A stretch of 64,000 nt of DNA, taken from NCBI GenBank assembly GCA_015501075.1, contig JADNYJ010000026.1:1-64000 (forward strand), read 5' to 3'. Position numbers and translations under genes: made by a program. Position 1 is the first letter of the stretch; each line of letters begins with the position of its first letter. Below, piece after piece: positions 1-10,901 of this stretch. The notes beneath the pieces are model-generated. The model saw nothing but the letters and a program-made list of their open reading frames with translations, was not told where the DNA came from and did no database searches. The DNA comes from Gymnopilus junonius. Lineage: Eukaryota; Basidiomycota; Agaricomycetes; Agaricales; Galerinaceae.

Positions 1-239
1 ACACTAGGGCACCATTCACAGCCATCTTACAAAAAGATATTTCCACCAAACAAGCCTATTAATATTTATACATACAAAATAAGTTTCACAGCAGTGAAAT
101 TTTAACAACAAACACAGAATACTGCCATGACAAGAACCAATGGTTTGTTGAAGAAAAAGACAACCCGACCCTCCCCCCCAAGGTCATATCACTTGGCAAT
201 TTCCGGCATACCTCTTGGAAAAAGACAACATGGCAGAAG
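1..239. other. AT-rich sequence, no gene seen
   Basis: No supported coding sequence. The stretch loosely resembles the sequence before the second copy of the 165-bp repeat near 6,650-6,780 (both carry an ACAGAATAC motif just before the repeat). It is probably the inside of a transposable element whose left part lies outside the window. Confidence 0.4.
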
Positions 240-405
240 AATATGCCGGATAAAGCCGGACAAGCACGCCATCGGCTTGACTGCAGAGCCGGACCAAGCC
301 AAACAAGCATGCCATTGTCCTGATTGCAGACATGTTGAGATGCTGCGGGATCACAGAGCGTTACAAGAACGTCCTCTAAAAGAATGATGTTTTACTTATG
401 TAAAA
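240..405 (+). repeat. Dispersed repeat end, copy 1
   Basis: This stretch matches 6,775-6,905 in the same direction. Both contain CAAGCACGCCAT, then GATTGCAGA.ATGTTGAGATGCTG, then a closing block AAAAGAATGA.GTTTTACTTATG followed by TAAAAGCAT. The second copy closes the 3.1-kb insertion that splits the Gypsy relic, so both are probably the same 3' end of one element family. Element class is unknown. No target duplication could be fixed because the left part of this copy is outside the window. Confidence 0.6.
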
Positions 406-1080
406 GCATCATAACCACCAGCTGAATTAATTGGACCTAACTGAGTGGCCCATTTCCCCATTACTCAAAAGTACATTAGTAAAATAGTGCACTGAATTAG
501 GCATGGACCTGCCGAGTAGGGATAGAGTACACCCAGCAGTTTTACATGCTAATAATAGAGACTCTCTCATAGGTATAAAAGCTGTAGAAAACCAGTAGAA
601 TAGGCAGGCAATCCACCCCGTAGAGCACAGATAATAGCATAGACATGTTCAGGAGGAGTACCTCAGTGATTAAACCAGATAATTGATCATTCCATTTTGT
701 TTCATTGAAATCAATTGAAGTTGTGGCCTATTTTATTTCATTTCATTGAAAGCCATTTGCATTGAGAACCCTCATTTTGTTTTGTTTTGTAAAAGGGTCA
801 GAACTTGCTAAAATACTCTACCATGTTTAGTGCAGCCAGTTAAATCAAAGCACCCCAGTTAAAAGCCAACCAAAAGACTACCAAGTCACTAAGATCTTAA
901 AATCTATCCAAGCCTCCAAACAACTTTATCTAGAGCTTGTCTCAATAGAGGTGTTTGTGAAGACAAGAGTTGAGTTTGAAGTAGAGTGTATTGTTGTTGT
1001 TGTAGGACAATAACTAGTATGCTAAACTAAGAGCTCTACTCTTACGTTTACCCTTAAGCAAGAACTAGTGTTTCAATGTT
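406..1080. other. Non-coding spacer upstream of Gypsy relic
   Basis: No open frame is supported here. The reverse transcriptase that should precede RNase H in a Gypsy polyprotein is not visible, so the element is 5'-truncated or eroded beyond recognition. A short GTT trinucleotide run lies near 990-1,002. Confidence 0.4.
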
Positions 1081-2302
1081 GAATGAGTCATTGCCTATTG
1101 GAGTTGCACCTTGTATTCAGCAGAACAGAATTATAGTGCCATGGAGCATGAAACCCTTGCTGCTAAAGAAGCACTGGTGAAATTTCAGCCTTTTATTGAG
1201 GGTGAAAAGATAATTCTTATTACCGACCATGCTGCTTTGCAATGGGCACACATCTATGAAAATGTGAACAGGTGTCTAGTAGCATGGGGGGTGGTGTTTG
1301 CTGCTTACCCAGGTCTTCATATAGTCCATAGACCTGGGCAAATACACTCCAATGTGGATCTGCTATCATGTCTACCTAGGATACTACCACACAACTTGCC
1401 TGTATAAGACAATTAATTAGCCCAAAAAGCAGAAGACTGCATGTATAATGCTCCAGCCTCTAAAGCTGCCTTTACCATCTGGTGGTGGGAAGACATGGTA
1501 GACAAGCATGCTCATCCCATATGCACTAGGAAGCAATGCTTGGAAGAGGAAGCCAATGCTGAAGAGGTCGAAATGCCTGAGGAAGGTGAATGGGTATCTT
1601 CCCCAGAACAAGACCTACTGTTCCCTCATGGTGACCATTGGACCTATCCTTCAGGCATTAAATCTCCTCTGGATAATGTTGATGATGATTGGGATTCTAG
1701 ATCACATCTGCTGGTGTCAGTGAATCTGGACCTAATCAAGGAATTCATTAAAGGCTACCAAGAAGACCCCTTCTTTAAAAATCATTACCTTGACAAGGCT
1801 CCCAACCCCAACATTGTGATCATGCCTTCTCACTTCTGTAAAGAATCTAATAGCCTTTTCTATTTCATGGATACAGACTGGAAAGCACAACTTTGTGTAC
1901 CCAAAAGTCTTGTTAATTATGTGTTACAATGGATTCATGACTCTCTATTTGAAAGCACTCACTCTGGCTACAAACAATTTTCTGCATGATTACAAGAAAT
2001 ATTCTTTTGGAATTCTCTCCTAAAAGATGCCTTTATATACTGTTCCTCCTGCGATGTATGTCAGAAGATCAAAATGGACCACAAGAAGAAAGTAGGACCC
2101 CTTCGACCTGCCCACATCCCACATAGACCTTTTGCCACTGTCTCCCTCAACCTTATTACCAGACTACCTCCTTCTGGGGAACTAAACTATATGGCAGTCC
2201 TAGTAATAGTCAACAAGTTGACTAAGTTTGCTATAATACTGCCTACCCATGATACTCTCAGCCAAGATGAATTCACAAAGCTTTTTGTGGAAAGAGTCAT
2301 TA
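1081..2302 (+). pseudogene. Ty3/Gypsy pol relic: RNase H, zinc finger, integrase N half
   Basis: One reading frame runs through this segment with stops at 1405 (TAA), 1414 (TAA) and 1987 (TGA). The first part is RNase H-like (SAEQNYSAMEHE, ITDHAALQW, IVHRPGQIHSNVD). A spacer then leads to the integrase HHCC zinc finger (HDSLFESTHSGY, then CSSCDVCQK) and the start of the integrase core (GPLRPAHIPHRPFATVSLNL). Where the family usually has the first catalytic Asp, in SLDLI, this copy reads SLNLI, so it is dead. Several expected Arg codons read Cys, His or Gln, which fits C-to-T and G-to-A decay. The core stops abruptly after FVERVI at about 2302, where a 1.06-kb insertion begins. No gag, protease or reverse transcriptase is visible. 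Confidence 0.85.
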
Positions 2303-3363
2303 ATATCTTCATCAGCAAAACCAGATTTTGGCCCATAGCAAATGTACCTTTTCCCATAGAAATCTATAGTAAGCAGTGACAGCTCGGCTAGTACATCATA
2401 GCCCCATAGCATCCATAGTGCAACATAGCACTGTGCAGCATTGGCACAGTGCTATGCAGCTCTGTCTGCTTCCTCTACTCCTCTCTGCTGTACTCTACAA
2501 TCTGACCCCAGTACCCAACCCGCTCATTTCAATCTTCTGAAGTTTAATAAACCCACCCTAAATTACCAGTTTAAATGGAGTGGAGAAACAAAGTGCGGCC
2601 ACCCTGCCCACCTTTTCTCCTCACCTCCCCCACCTCATGTTCCTCCCTCCTAGGACACCTTTCACCCCCCATGTAAGTTTGGTCCCACTTCTTTCTAACC
2701 TATAGTTGACTGATGCTTTGTTTTCAATCAAACCAACTTGCACTGTGCTGAATGAACTGCTGCCAAAGCACCCTTTCCACACTCGCTTTTAAGGTAATTG
2801 GTATGTTTCTATTGCCTCTCTATCAGCTAATGACTAACTTAAGTATTTATTTAGACTTCAAATGACGAGGGAGGGGAAGGTGGGGAGGGTGGCAGATGCC
2901 TTGGCTGCTGGCATGACAGGTCATTCAGACAACCATGTCCTGATCAACGAAATCACATGACATGTTAACGCACATCCGTATCTTCGACCTGTGTGCCATT
3001 TCTTTAGTGCTGCTTCTGTGTGTGCTGGCTCAAGTAGAGACTTTCCATCTTATATACAGTACATACACCTGTATCCATATAACATCCTCAAATAAATTGT
3101 TTTGTTATATCTTCTTTTCCGTGGCTGTAAAATTCCAACATAAGAATTTCCAAATCAAGCAATTTACCGGACATGACGACCCATTCTCAGGCATGCTGTC
3201 AAGCACTGCCTGATGGCGGCGGATGTCTCTATAGTTCTATAGCATGCTATGGAACCCTAGGCTCATTCTACATAGCATTTTATAGGCATGGCGTGAGTTT
3301 GTCTATTAAGTATCCTTTGCTATGGTGCTATGGTGCTGTGTAGCACTGCATAGAACTGGGTAG
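2303..3363. mobile_element. ~1.06-kb non-autonomous insertion in integrase (element X1)
   Basis: Integrase coding breaks off after FVERVI and resumes near 3364 with the expected next block (DLLMFGLPEHIIAD), so this segment is inserted. Both ends are dense in short CATAGC and GCTATG words (2385-2460 and 3228-3355). The terminal 35 bp at 3310-3344, read on the minus strand, match 12876-12910 at 29 of 35 positions, all differences being transitions. The middle is C-rich on one side (2600-2680) and AT-rich on the other, with no convincing ORF. This looks like a non-autonomous DNA transposon or similar repeat; the family is unknown. Confidence 0.6.
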
Positions 3364-3821
3364 GTGGCCCATGATTTGCTGATGTTTGGGCTTCCAGAGC
3401 ACATTATAGCTGATTGTGATAAGAGATGGTCAATGGATTTTTGGAAGGTGGTGGTAGCTCATTATAGTAGTGTCATGGCGCTATCTTCCTCTTATCACCC
3501 ACAGATGGATGGGCAAACCGAAGTCCTCAATGCTACCATAGAACAGATGCTGAGAGCTTATGTTGCCAGTAACTGCATGTCTTGGTCAGAATGGTTAAGC
3601 ATTCTTGCCTTTGCCTACAACTCTTCAGTTCATTTCTCCACCTCATATTCTCTGAGTTTTCTACTCCTTGGTTACCATCCTGCTATATTAACTATGCCGT
3701 TAGTAAAGGAAATTGACCCAGTATCTTGCCCTTTCCTCCCTAGTCAAAAAGCGGAGGATTTCATTATAGCTCTAAATGAAATTCATAACTCTGCCTGTGT
3801 GATGCCCTCATGCTAGCTCAA
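3364..3821 (+). pseudogene. Ty3/Gypsy integrase core, C half (relic)
   Basis: This continues the integrase interrupted at 2302. It carries FGLPEHIIADCDKRW (second catalytic Asp region, Arg changed to Cys) and HPQMDGQTEVLNATIEQMLR with the catalytic Glu still present. It ends with LNEIHNSACV. A one-base frame change near 3800 is needed to read on into the expected DALMLAQ block, after which coding stops at about 3821 where the 3.1-kb insertion begins. Catalytic residues are therefore split between two fragments and partly mutated. It cannot be functional. Confidence 0.85.
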
Positions 3822-4249
3822 GACTTGTTTTAGTGGGCCACCACTTTGCGTGGCAGGACAATGCTTTTCCTGCTTCATGAAAGCAGTGGTAGAGTATTGG
3901 GAGAATGCTATATATTTACTCTGTATTAATTATACTATAGTAAGATGTTGATTACAATAAAACAACACAGAAAAATCAGGAAATGGAGATAGTGGTGGGA
4001 GGGGCAGTGACATCAGATCCTACAACCACACCACATACAACCATATTGTGATGAATGGGGTTGGCATTAGTAAGTCCATTATCATAGATGCACAATACCC
4101 TGTCTTATTGAGTGATTCATTGTACTTGAACTTCTGATATCAATTGTTGCTTATCTGGGTCTGTAAAACATTTATAATACAAAGATGCAATCCACAATAT
4201 ATCTGTGCAAATGGCTACAATAGAAACCCACATCAGAGAGCTCAAGAAT

Positions 4250-4834
4250 TAGTGTTTGAGGGTTAGCTTAGTTAACTGGAAATTAACCAAGACCTAACCT
4301 GGCCCTAACTGCAAATAACTGGACCATGGTTAGTGGTTAGCATAGTTTAAACTTCAACTAACAGGTCTTTTTGCAGACATGAGACTGGTAAGTGACTGAT
4401 TAAGACCAGTTAATGTGCAGCCCTAATTCTACCCACCAAAACAACCCCAATATCATATTTTTAGGCCAAAAACTCATCAAGTTATGCTAAAAACTGTGAA
4501 ATATCAGCCAAAAGAGTAGATTACCAGTTAAAAATTCATAACTCAGCCATTTCTTAACCAAATTTAATGTTATTGAGGTCGTTTTGAAGCTTACAAAAAC
4601 TACAACAAGTTATCCTGAGTGACAAAGATGCAATTACCAATGGTTATAGCTGGTTATGACCAGTTTTTAATATTTCAGTCTTAACCTGTTAGTAACTGTG
4701 GTTAATAGTTTTTTGCAGTTATTTTCAGTCTGGTTAGGTTATTTTGGGTCTGGGAAGAAAGCCTAACCAGTCTTGGTCTCAGTTAGCAACCCTGGGACCC
4801 CAAAAACCAGACCTAACTAGACCTTCAAACACTA
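4250..4834. mobile_element. MITE with TA flanks and TAGTGTTTGA inverted ends
   Basis: The segment starts TAGTGTTTGAGGGTTAG and ends with the inverse (CCTTCAAACACTA), giving a perfect 10-bp inverted end that continues imperfectly. The outermost TA at both sides may be the target duplication of a Tc1/mariner-like insertion. The inside is rich in TAACC/GGTTAG words in mirrored order; AACTAACAGG on the left has an inverse partner (CCTGTTAGTAACTG) on the right, so most of the element may fold on itself. Length is about 585 bp with no ORF, as expected for a non-autonomous element. Confidence 0.65.
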
Positions 4835-5275
4835 CTGAGAATTGCATCAGAGAGCTTGAGTCATCAAAGATCTTGAGAAATAAACAGCAGTGATTCACTA
4901 AGAGAATTTGACTTTGCAGTTCAAAAATTTTGCACTTAATAACCACATAATGGAGTTAGGGGACTTCACCAGAGTGCTTGAGAACCATATCAATTTCTTT
5001 GATAACCACATATCAGTAGGTTGTTAAAAGCAAGTAACCTTCTAGTTTATTACATTGAGACACACCTATGGAATGAGGTTACCAGAAGCAAGTTCTGTCT
5101 TTCATATAATCTGAATATCAAGATTGATGAAAGAATTTCCTTATATTGTGGGTGACCTTTCCAAAATAGGCAGTATATAGAATGGGATGGAAGTATTCCC
5201 TGCACCTCCCAGACGCTCATGCTATATTTACATGACCTAGTTGATTTGTTTATGTAATCAGTCCCAAAACCCTGA
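4835..5275. other. Element interior, no gene seen
   Basis: AT-rich sequence without a supported ORF. CATCAGAGAGCT occurs just left of the MITE (4231) and again just right of it (4846), so the flank carries a short direct repeat of its own. Confidence 0.35.
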
Positions 5276-5431
5276 TTACTTAGCCATCAACTGCTATGCT
5301 TATATAATCGGGTTTTCAGACACGATTACTTAAGCAAGCTCAATGATGAGAACAATTAAGTAATCGGGTCAAAAAACCCAATTACTTAAGCAAACCACTT
5401 GATAAATATAATTAAGCAATTGGGTACAGTG
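5276..5431 (+). repeat. 156-bp direct repeat, copy 1
   Basis: It begins TTACTTAGCCATCAACTG and ends CAATTGGGTACAGTG. Copy 2 lies 425 bp downstream and differs at about four positions. Inside, the words ATTACTTAAGC and GCTTAAGTAAT-like inverses recur, so the unit also contains short palindromes. Confidence 0.85.
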
Positions 5432-5700
5432 AAAAGAAAAGAGAAGCTTGAGCCAATGACTAGCAAGCTCTGAGTAAAAGAGAAATGGCCAAGTGCACAA
5501 AGGGCTAATATGACAAGCTGAGCAAGGATGGTTGTAAAGAAAAGAGGGCACAAGGAACCTATCTAGGGGGGAGGTGATCATATATATGATGATGAGACAA
5601 TGAAGAGAGCAGGCCAAGGCCCAAAACCAAATGAATATAATCTACATGAACTTTCACATGTGTCTGCATAGACCTCAGTCAAACGAGTTTGACTGCTGCA

Positions 5701-5856
5701 TTACTTAGCCATCAACTGCCATGCTTATATAATCGGGTTTTCAGACACGATTACTTAAGCAAGCTCAATGATGAGAACAATTAATTAATCAGGTCAAAAA
5801 ACCCAATTACTTAAGCAAACCACTTGATAAATATAATTAAGCAATTGGGTATAGTG
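5701..5856 (+). repeat. 156-bp direct repeat, copy 2
   Basis: Same length as copy 1 at 5276-5431, with about 97% identity by eye. The same CTTAAGTAATCGGGTTTT motif appears once more near 6191-6230, so the motif family extends past the two full copies. Confidence 0.85.
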
Positions 5857-6774
5857 CTGCCGCCTTGCATGGGAGTAGCATTTCTGAATTCAAGGATGTC
5901 TATCCATTTAAATTCATTTGACAGGAAAGTGTTTATATGCTACTCAACACTACCACAGTTCCAGTCAAGCACAGCAATGATGACCTTTGTTTTAAATTGT
6001 TCAGTTTTGTCTGCTTTGTTGCAGATGAAATGGCATCAAATACCAATCTGAGTAAAGCATACATTTGTTATCTAGACAAAATTTATATTTGTCAACACAA
6101 TCATACTGGACAATACAATTACCAAGTATACAATGGCTAGTTAATTATAAGTCACCCTAATTATAGATAAATCACTTAAACACCAATAAATTGCTTAAGT
6201 AATCGGGTTTTTGGACTTGATTACTTAAGCTAAATAATTGATGGACATGAATGTAGCAAAGTAATCATGTCCAGCATACCGACATACCCACCTTACCTGT
6301 AAATAGAAATGCTGAACCCAACAAGAATTGTCCACCTGACAAGAATATTTGATATGTCTACTCACTGATACTACATTTCCAATCAAGCACAACAAGGATG
6401 ACCTTCATCTTCAATTACAGCATAGATAAAACCTATGTGCTATATAATAACACCTACTAACCCACCCCATACTGGATCAATAGAACATTTCACTTAAACA
6501 AAGATCAGGGTGTTACTATAACACAATTGTCCCAGAAAGCACGATTACCAAGCATTCCGGCTAATAAAAATCCCGGCCAATTATAGCCACCTCAGTTAAA
6601 CAGCCAGCAAATGCCCAGCAAGAATGTAAAAATAAAACACAAAGGAATGTAGATCAAATATAAAATACAGGAATTACACATTATAGTCATTTACAAACTA
6701 AAACTATAGTGCAAGCACACAGAATACAGTACAGCATCACCACAGTGATCAGACCGGCCAGTTCTAATAATAGA
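5857..6774. other. Element interior, no gene seen
   Basis: AT-rich sequence without a supported ORF. It contains an imperfect inverted repeat at about 6191-6228 (CTTAAGTAATCGGG facing TTGATTACTTAAG). Short open frames here have no recognisable features. Confidence 0.35.
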
Positions 6775-6908
6775 ATGTACCGGATATGTCCTGCTCAAGC
6801 ACGCCATTTGCTCTGATTGCAGAAATGTTGAGATGCTGTGTGACGGCCAGGCGTTTCATCAAGGTCCTCCTAAAAGAATGAAGTTTTACTTATGTAAAAG
6901 CATTGTAA
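6775..6908 (+). repeat. Dispersed repeat end, copy 2
   Basis: Matches 240-405 in the same direction, including GTTTTACTTATG followed by TAAAAGCAT at its right edge. It directly abuts resumed Gypsy coding, so it marks the right end of the inserted element. Confidence 0.6.
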
Positions 6909-7404
6909 AAAACAAGCTTGAGCTTACAACAAGGGATGGTGACTATCAGATGATATTAGGGTGGGTGACCAAGTGCTGGTCAATCCTCATACTTTGAAAC
7001 TTGTGGACATTGAAGGTACCAGCAAAAAGCTTATTCAATGGACTATTAGCCCCTTTGAGGTTTTAGAAAAAATCAACCTGATGGTTTACCGCTTAAGGCT
7101 TCCTGACTCTTATCCCATATATCTGGTATTCAACATTCAGCATCTCAAGAAGTATTACCCTTCCCCTGCTGAACTAGGAGATCAGACTATACTTCCACCT
7201 ACCCAAGACTTCATCGCCACCCCCAAGTACAAAGTAGAGGCCATTCTAGGTCATAAGCTCACTTCAAAGAAGAAAGGCAATTGTTGAATGTATTTAGTTA
7301 GATGGGCTGGATATGGCCCCGCTGATGACTCCTGGATATCAGAATATGACCTGCGCAATGCCCCTGAATTAAAACAAGAATATTTGGCATTGTGCACAAA
7401 GTAG
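6909..7404 (+). pseudogene. Ty3/Gypsy integrase tail and chromodomain (relic)
   Basis: One frame reads AYNKG, GDQVLVNPHTLKLV (the GPY/F-type integrase tail), VYRLRLP and FNIQHLKKY. It then reads KVEAILGHKL, and after a TGA at 7285, YLVRWAGYGPADDSWI, a chromodomain with its conserved aromatic residues. The final stop is TAG at 7402. In-frame TGA codons at 6919, 6940 and 7285 sit where the family usually has Arg, so each fits CGA to TGA. Chromodomains of this kind direct chromoviral integration into heterochromatin. This places the relic among chromoviruses. Confidence 0.9.
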
Positions 7405-7860
7405 TCTACTTAGTTTCTTTCCTCTCAAATAGCCATCTCCACACTTTTGCTCATTTTTACATTAGCTCTTACTTGCTTCACTTGCATAGTGAAACTGTTC
7501 AATGTAGACCCTTATGATGAACATTCCTCTGTATTTCTTTGTCATTTTATTTTATTTTATTTCTTTGTTTGCTCATGTTTATTTGGCTCATTCAATGGAA
7601 ATTTAGTTTGATCTTTTGTCACTTCCTGCCTTCCCTCCTTATCCTACTATCCTGCTCCTAACCCAAGTTGTGCTCTGACTGCACTGGGCTTTAGTGGGAT
7701 CTCATAGACAACATATCAGTTCCAAGTCGTGCTTTCAGAAGCTGCACTGGTCTGATCCTCCTCAAGAGGGGCAGTTGTTTGAGTTATCAGTGTTGCACTT
7801 GTAGCTGCACCTGGCTCACACACTTTCTTTTCTTTTTCCCTCTTTGTTCTTTCAGCAATA
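7405..7860. other. Possible 3' LTR region or spacer
   Basis: No gene seen. A purine-rich AAGAGGGGCAG at about 7773-7783 could be the polypurine tract of the Gypsy element, with an LTR starting soon after. No matching 5' LTR is visible, so this remains a guess. A T-rich stretch ending in TTTCAG at about 7850-7855 could also be the 3' end of an intron of the next broken gene. Confidence 0.25.
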
Positions 7861-10800
7861 TCAACATCTCACCCTCAGTATAGCACCCTGACCTTTATGA
7901 TGGAACACCTCAAGAGCTCAGTGGGCTATCTTTCCCACCCTGCCATCCTAGATACAATGTGTTTCTTCCTCCTGCCATTTTGTGTGGCTTCATCCAGAGC
8001 AGTTCAGATTAATGACTGACTCTGGGAGCTCTGGTCCCCAAATTCCATGAGATCTGTTTACTATCCCAGGCTAAAGAACTCAGACATTGATATACTTTCT
8101 GGCATTCTTGCCCACTTTTGATGCTGCAATGGTCACCTAGACTGCTTTGACCCTACTGTTTTGCCCCAGCACTTTGACCCCACCCACCCCTGGTTAGGAT
8201 TCATTTGCTGACAGGGTAATGACTCTTACCCAGAGTATTCATCCCTACCTGACATCTGGCAGCTGATGACCCCCCCCAATCACAGTTTTTTCAAAACCTC
8301 ATATACCCAAGCATTGTCATGATGGGCTCACATAGTTGTGAAGTGTGTTGACACATGGAAGAATGCTGACAGCCTCTGCAGGGAGTTGTGGGACAACAGG
8401 CCAAGATACCCCTCTTCAGAGGATCTAAAAGCACTTGACACCATTATGACATTTGATGAAGGCATGGATTTACTAGCACAGGCATAGTACAGCATTAAAT
8501 TTATGTCTGCATGGTGTAGGATGGCCCAGTCTCTCCATGGTGGGGTCAAGACCTTGGTCACCACATTAGCAGAAGTATCACCAGCAGAAGAGACCCTCAT
8601 GGGTGTTTGGCTGAATAGGTGTGAGGAGGCTGATGGGCTGTGGCTCTTGAAGCACAGGGTCCCATGCTTCATCATCCACATGGCCGATACAACCACAGAC
8701 CCAAAATGTGCCCACAAATACAATCTGCAACTTCCAAACTTTGTCATTGATACCCCAGCTATTCATCTCTCCCCCGACAAGAATGCTGTTGACTTGATGG
8801 TCACCTGGAATGGTCAGCATTTGTGTGATGTTGACAAAGACTATGGCATCCAGCCTCTCTGGCAGGCTGAGGCCCTCATGCATAAAGATCACATGCGTTC
8901 ATCTTTAGAAGGGCAGGGTTTCAAGGGTGGCATCTATTCGGATCCAAGGATAGCAATGCAAATGGACATTTCACACCACATTCCTGCTGAAGTGGGTGAT
9001 GAACTTGTGCCTCCTGCAGTCCTGGGATTGAAGCTGAACAATAAATGGTCTGTATGAAAGGAGGATGAGAATGATGAGGGAGACAAGGACATGGTGAAAG
9101 TTGGGGGGCGTAACAAGGCTGACTTGGGAGGAGAAGCCTACTATGACTGGGTGAACTATAGGCATCTTTATTTCAATGACCATCCTGTTCCCCCATCCAA
9201 CTATAGGGCTGATGTTGCAGTATTTGGTCTACCTGTCCTGGATGTCCCCTTCCTGGAGGAGGTGAGCAGCCAAGGCCTCTGGCCTTGCCAAAAATCGCTT
9301 TGGATGTATAAGACTGAATGGCCCACCTCTTGCACAGAAGGGCAGATTTATACACCATCTATATCAATTGAACCCTCCACATCCAAGCCCACACCTCCTC
9401 TCGATGACTCTGATTTGGACAGGGTGGTGGACACCAGGAGCCATACCAGTAACTCTCCTCCTCTGGATGTAGATGTGATATGAGGATGCCAGCACATGCA
9501 TTCTCCACATAGCCCTCCCAGCTGCTTCCAGCTCTTCTTGTTCCATGCTTTCACCCACTCTCTCCTTGCCATCATTCACCTCCTTCTGGCTGCAGTCAAG
9601 ATCATTCTGCCTCTGAGAAGTCAGACTCATACAGTGCATTGAGGACACAGTGTGCTCCTACCTATCATCACTGCTCTCATTCCATGAGCCCTAGGACACA
9701 ACCTCATCCCTCAGTCCCTTATCATCAGCTGCATGATCATTGGTCCCCTCCACATCATTCTCTACTGCCTTCTCAAGGCCCATCCCCCCTGCCCTCTTCA
9801 TCTTGTCATATGCCCCCTACAGAAAGTAGCAGTCACTTCTGGGAATGGGCTACTATATGCTATCCCTCTTGTTCTCCTGTCTGGAACATCAGCTTCTCAT
9901 CTGATTGGCAGTTGAGTACCACTCATTGAGCTTTTTCTGGGTTGGCCCAGCCTCCTTTGACAATGTGCTTCTTGACAAATATGCCAGTTCTTCAATCTTG
10001 CCCTTTCAGGTTGTCTCCTGCTACATCTCCAGTGCCTCTGACTACTCGTTTGTCATCCCAGCTGCTTGCTCACAGTGCTATGGACAAAGGCAAAGGTGTC
10101 TTGCATGATAATACCAGCTTTGCCTCCAGGTCTCCCAGTTCACATTGGGCAGACTCCAGGCCTTGGGATGACAACTGTATGGATACATCAGAGGACTTGA
10201 TGATGCATGTTGCTCACTATCCATTAGCAAACTATGCCGCTTTGGATGCCATGTTCCCCACTATGGCAGCACCATCTTTCCCCATCCTAACATCCATTGT
10301 CACCTAGAGCAACACATGTTTCTTGTCCATTTGGAGTTTTGCTACATTTTTTATTTGGGATGATGTGGTGGCCTGGATCCAGAGCATCCTAGCAGTCATC
10401 CATGTCAACCTCATCCACGTTGTTTGCACTAATGAGGATGGGTTTCAAGTTTTCTGGTTCTGCTTTGTGACTGTCCAGAATGCAGCAGCTTTCCGAGGTG
10501 TCATGGCAGGAGGGCACACTGATGATGTGCAGTCCATTAGCTGTGACTTCATTGATGTCCAGCAATATAGCAGGATCTGTGGCAGGACACAGGATGGATG
10601 GTCTCCCATATCTGGTCTAGAGCTGGAGCAGTCTACACTGAAGGATGCTCTACCTCATCTGCCCAACTTGGCTGTCAGATTGTCTTCAGCTCCTCTAACT
10701 TCGTCACAGGCTGGTCCTTCCAATTTACAGGCCAGGCTGTCCTCTGCTCCCTCTGCTTCCTCACAAGCTAATCCCTTGAATTTACAAGGGGGCTTGAGCA

Positions 10801-10901
10801 CAACATCCAAGCAGAGGAAGATACATCGAGGCAACTATAAATGCCTGAAGACAGTGACCAATCAGGATCTTGCAGATGGGGGGGGCACTGTGATGATGTA
10901 G
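7861..10901 (+). pseudogene. Broken ~1000-codon ORF of unknown family
   Basis: From 7861 one frame stays open to 9483 except for TGA at 8017, 8119, 8209, 8320 and 9055 and TAG at 8485. After a frame change near 9484 a second frame continues to 10901, broken by TAG at 9510, TGA at 9927 and TAG at 10305. No TAA occurs. Each stop can come from CGA or CAG by one C-to-T change. The N-terminal two thirds contain runs such as EETLMGVWLNRCEEADGLW and GEAYYDWVNYRHLYF; a Pro/Ser/Thr-rich linker follows. The C-terminal part (about 10390-10600) reads VHVNLIHVVCTNEDGFQVFW then FCFVTVQNAAAFRGVMAGG, which recalls the ribonucleoprotein motifs of an RRM. I do not recognise the family. A retroelement or other mobile-element protein is the simplest guess from context. 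Confidence 0.6.

Larger units (their letters stand above)
3822..6908. mobile_element. ~3.1-kb composite insertion between integrase and chromodomain
   Basis: The Gypsy frame leaves at about 3821 and re-enters at about 6909 (AYNKG, then GDQVLVNPHTLKLV), so everything between was inserted. It holds a MITE (4250-4834), a 156-bp direct duplication (5276-5431 and 5701-5856) and a right end shared with bases 240-405. No intact ORF was found. CAAG occurs on both sides of the break, but this is too short to claim as a target duplication. It may be one decayed element with later insertions or several nested elements. Confidence 0.6.

Noticed and set aside
4250..4840. Repeated GGTTAG/CTAACC words resembling fungal telomere repeats
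   Set aside because: The words are irregular and mirrored within an inverted-repeat element, not a one-direction tandem array.
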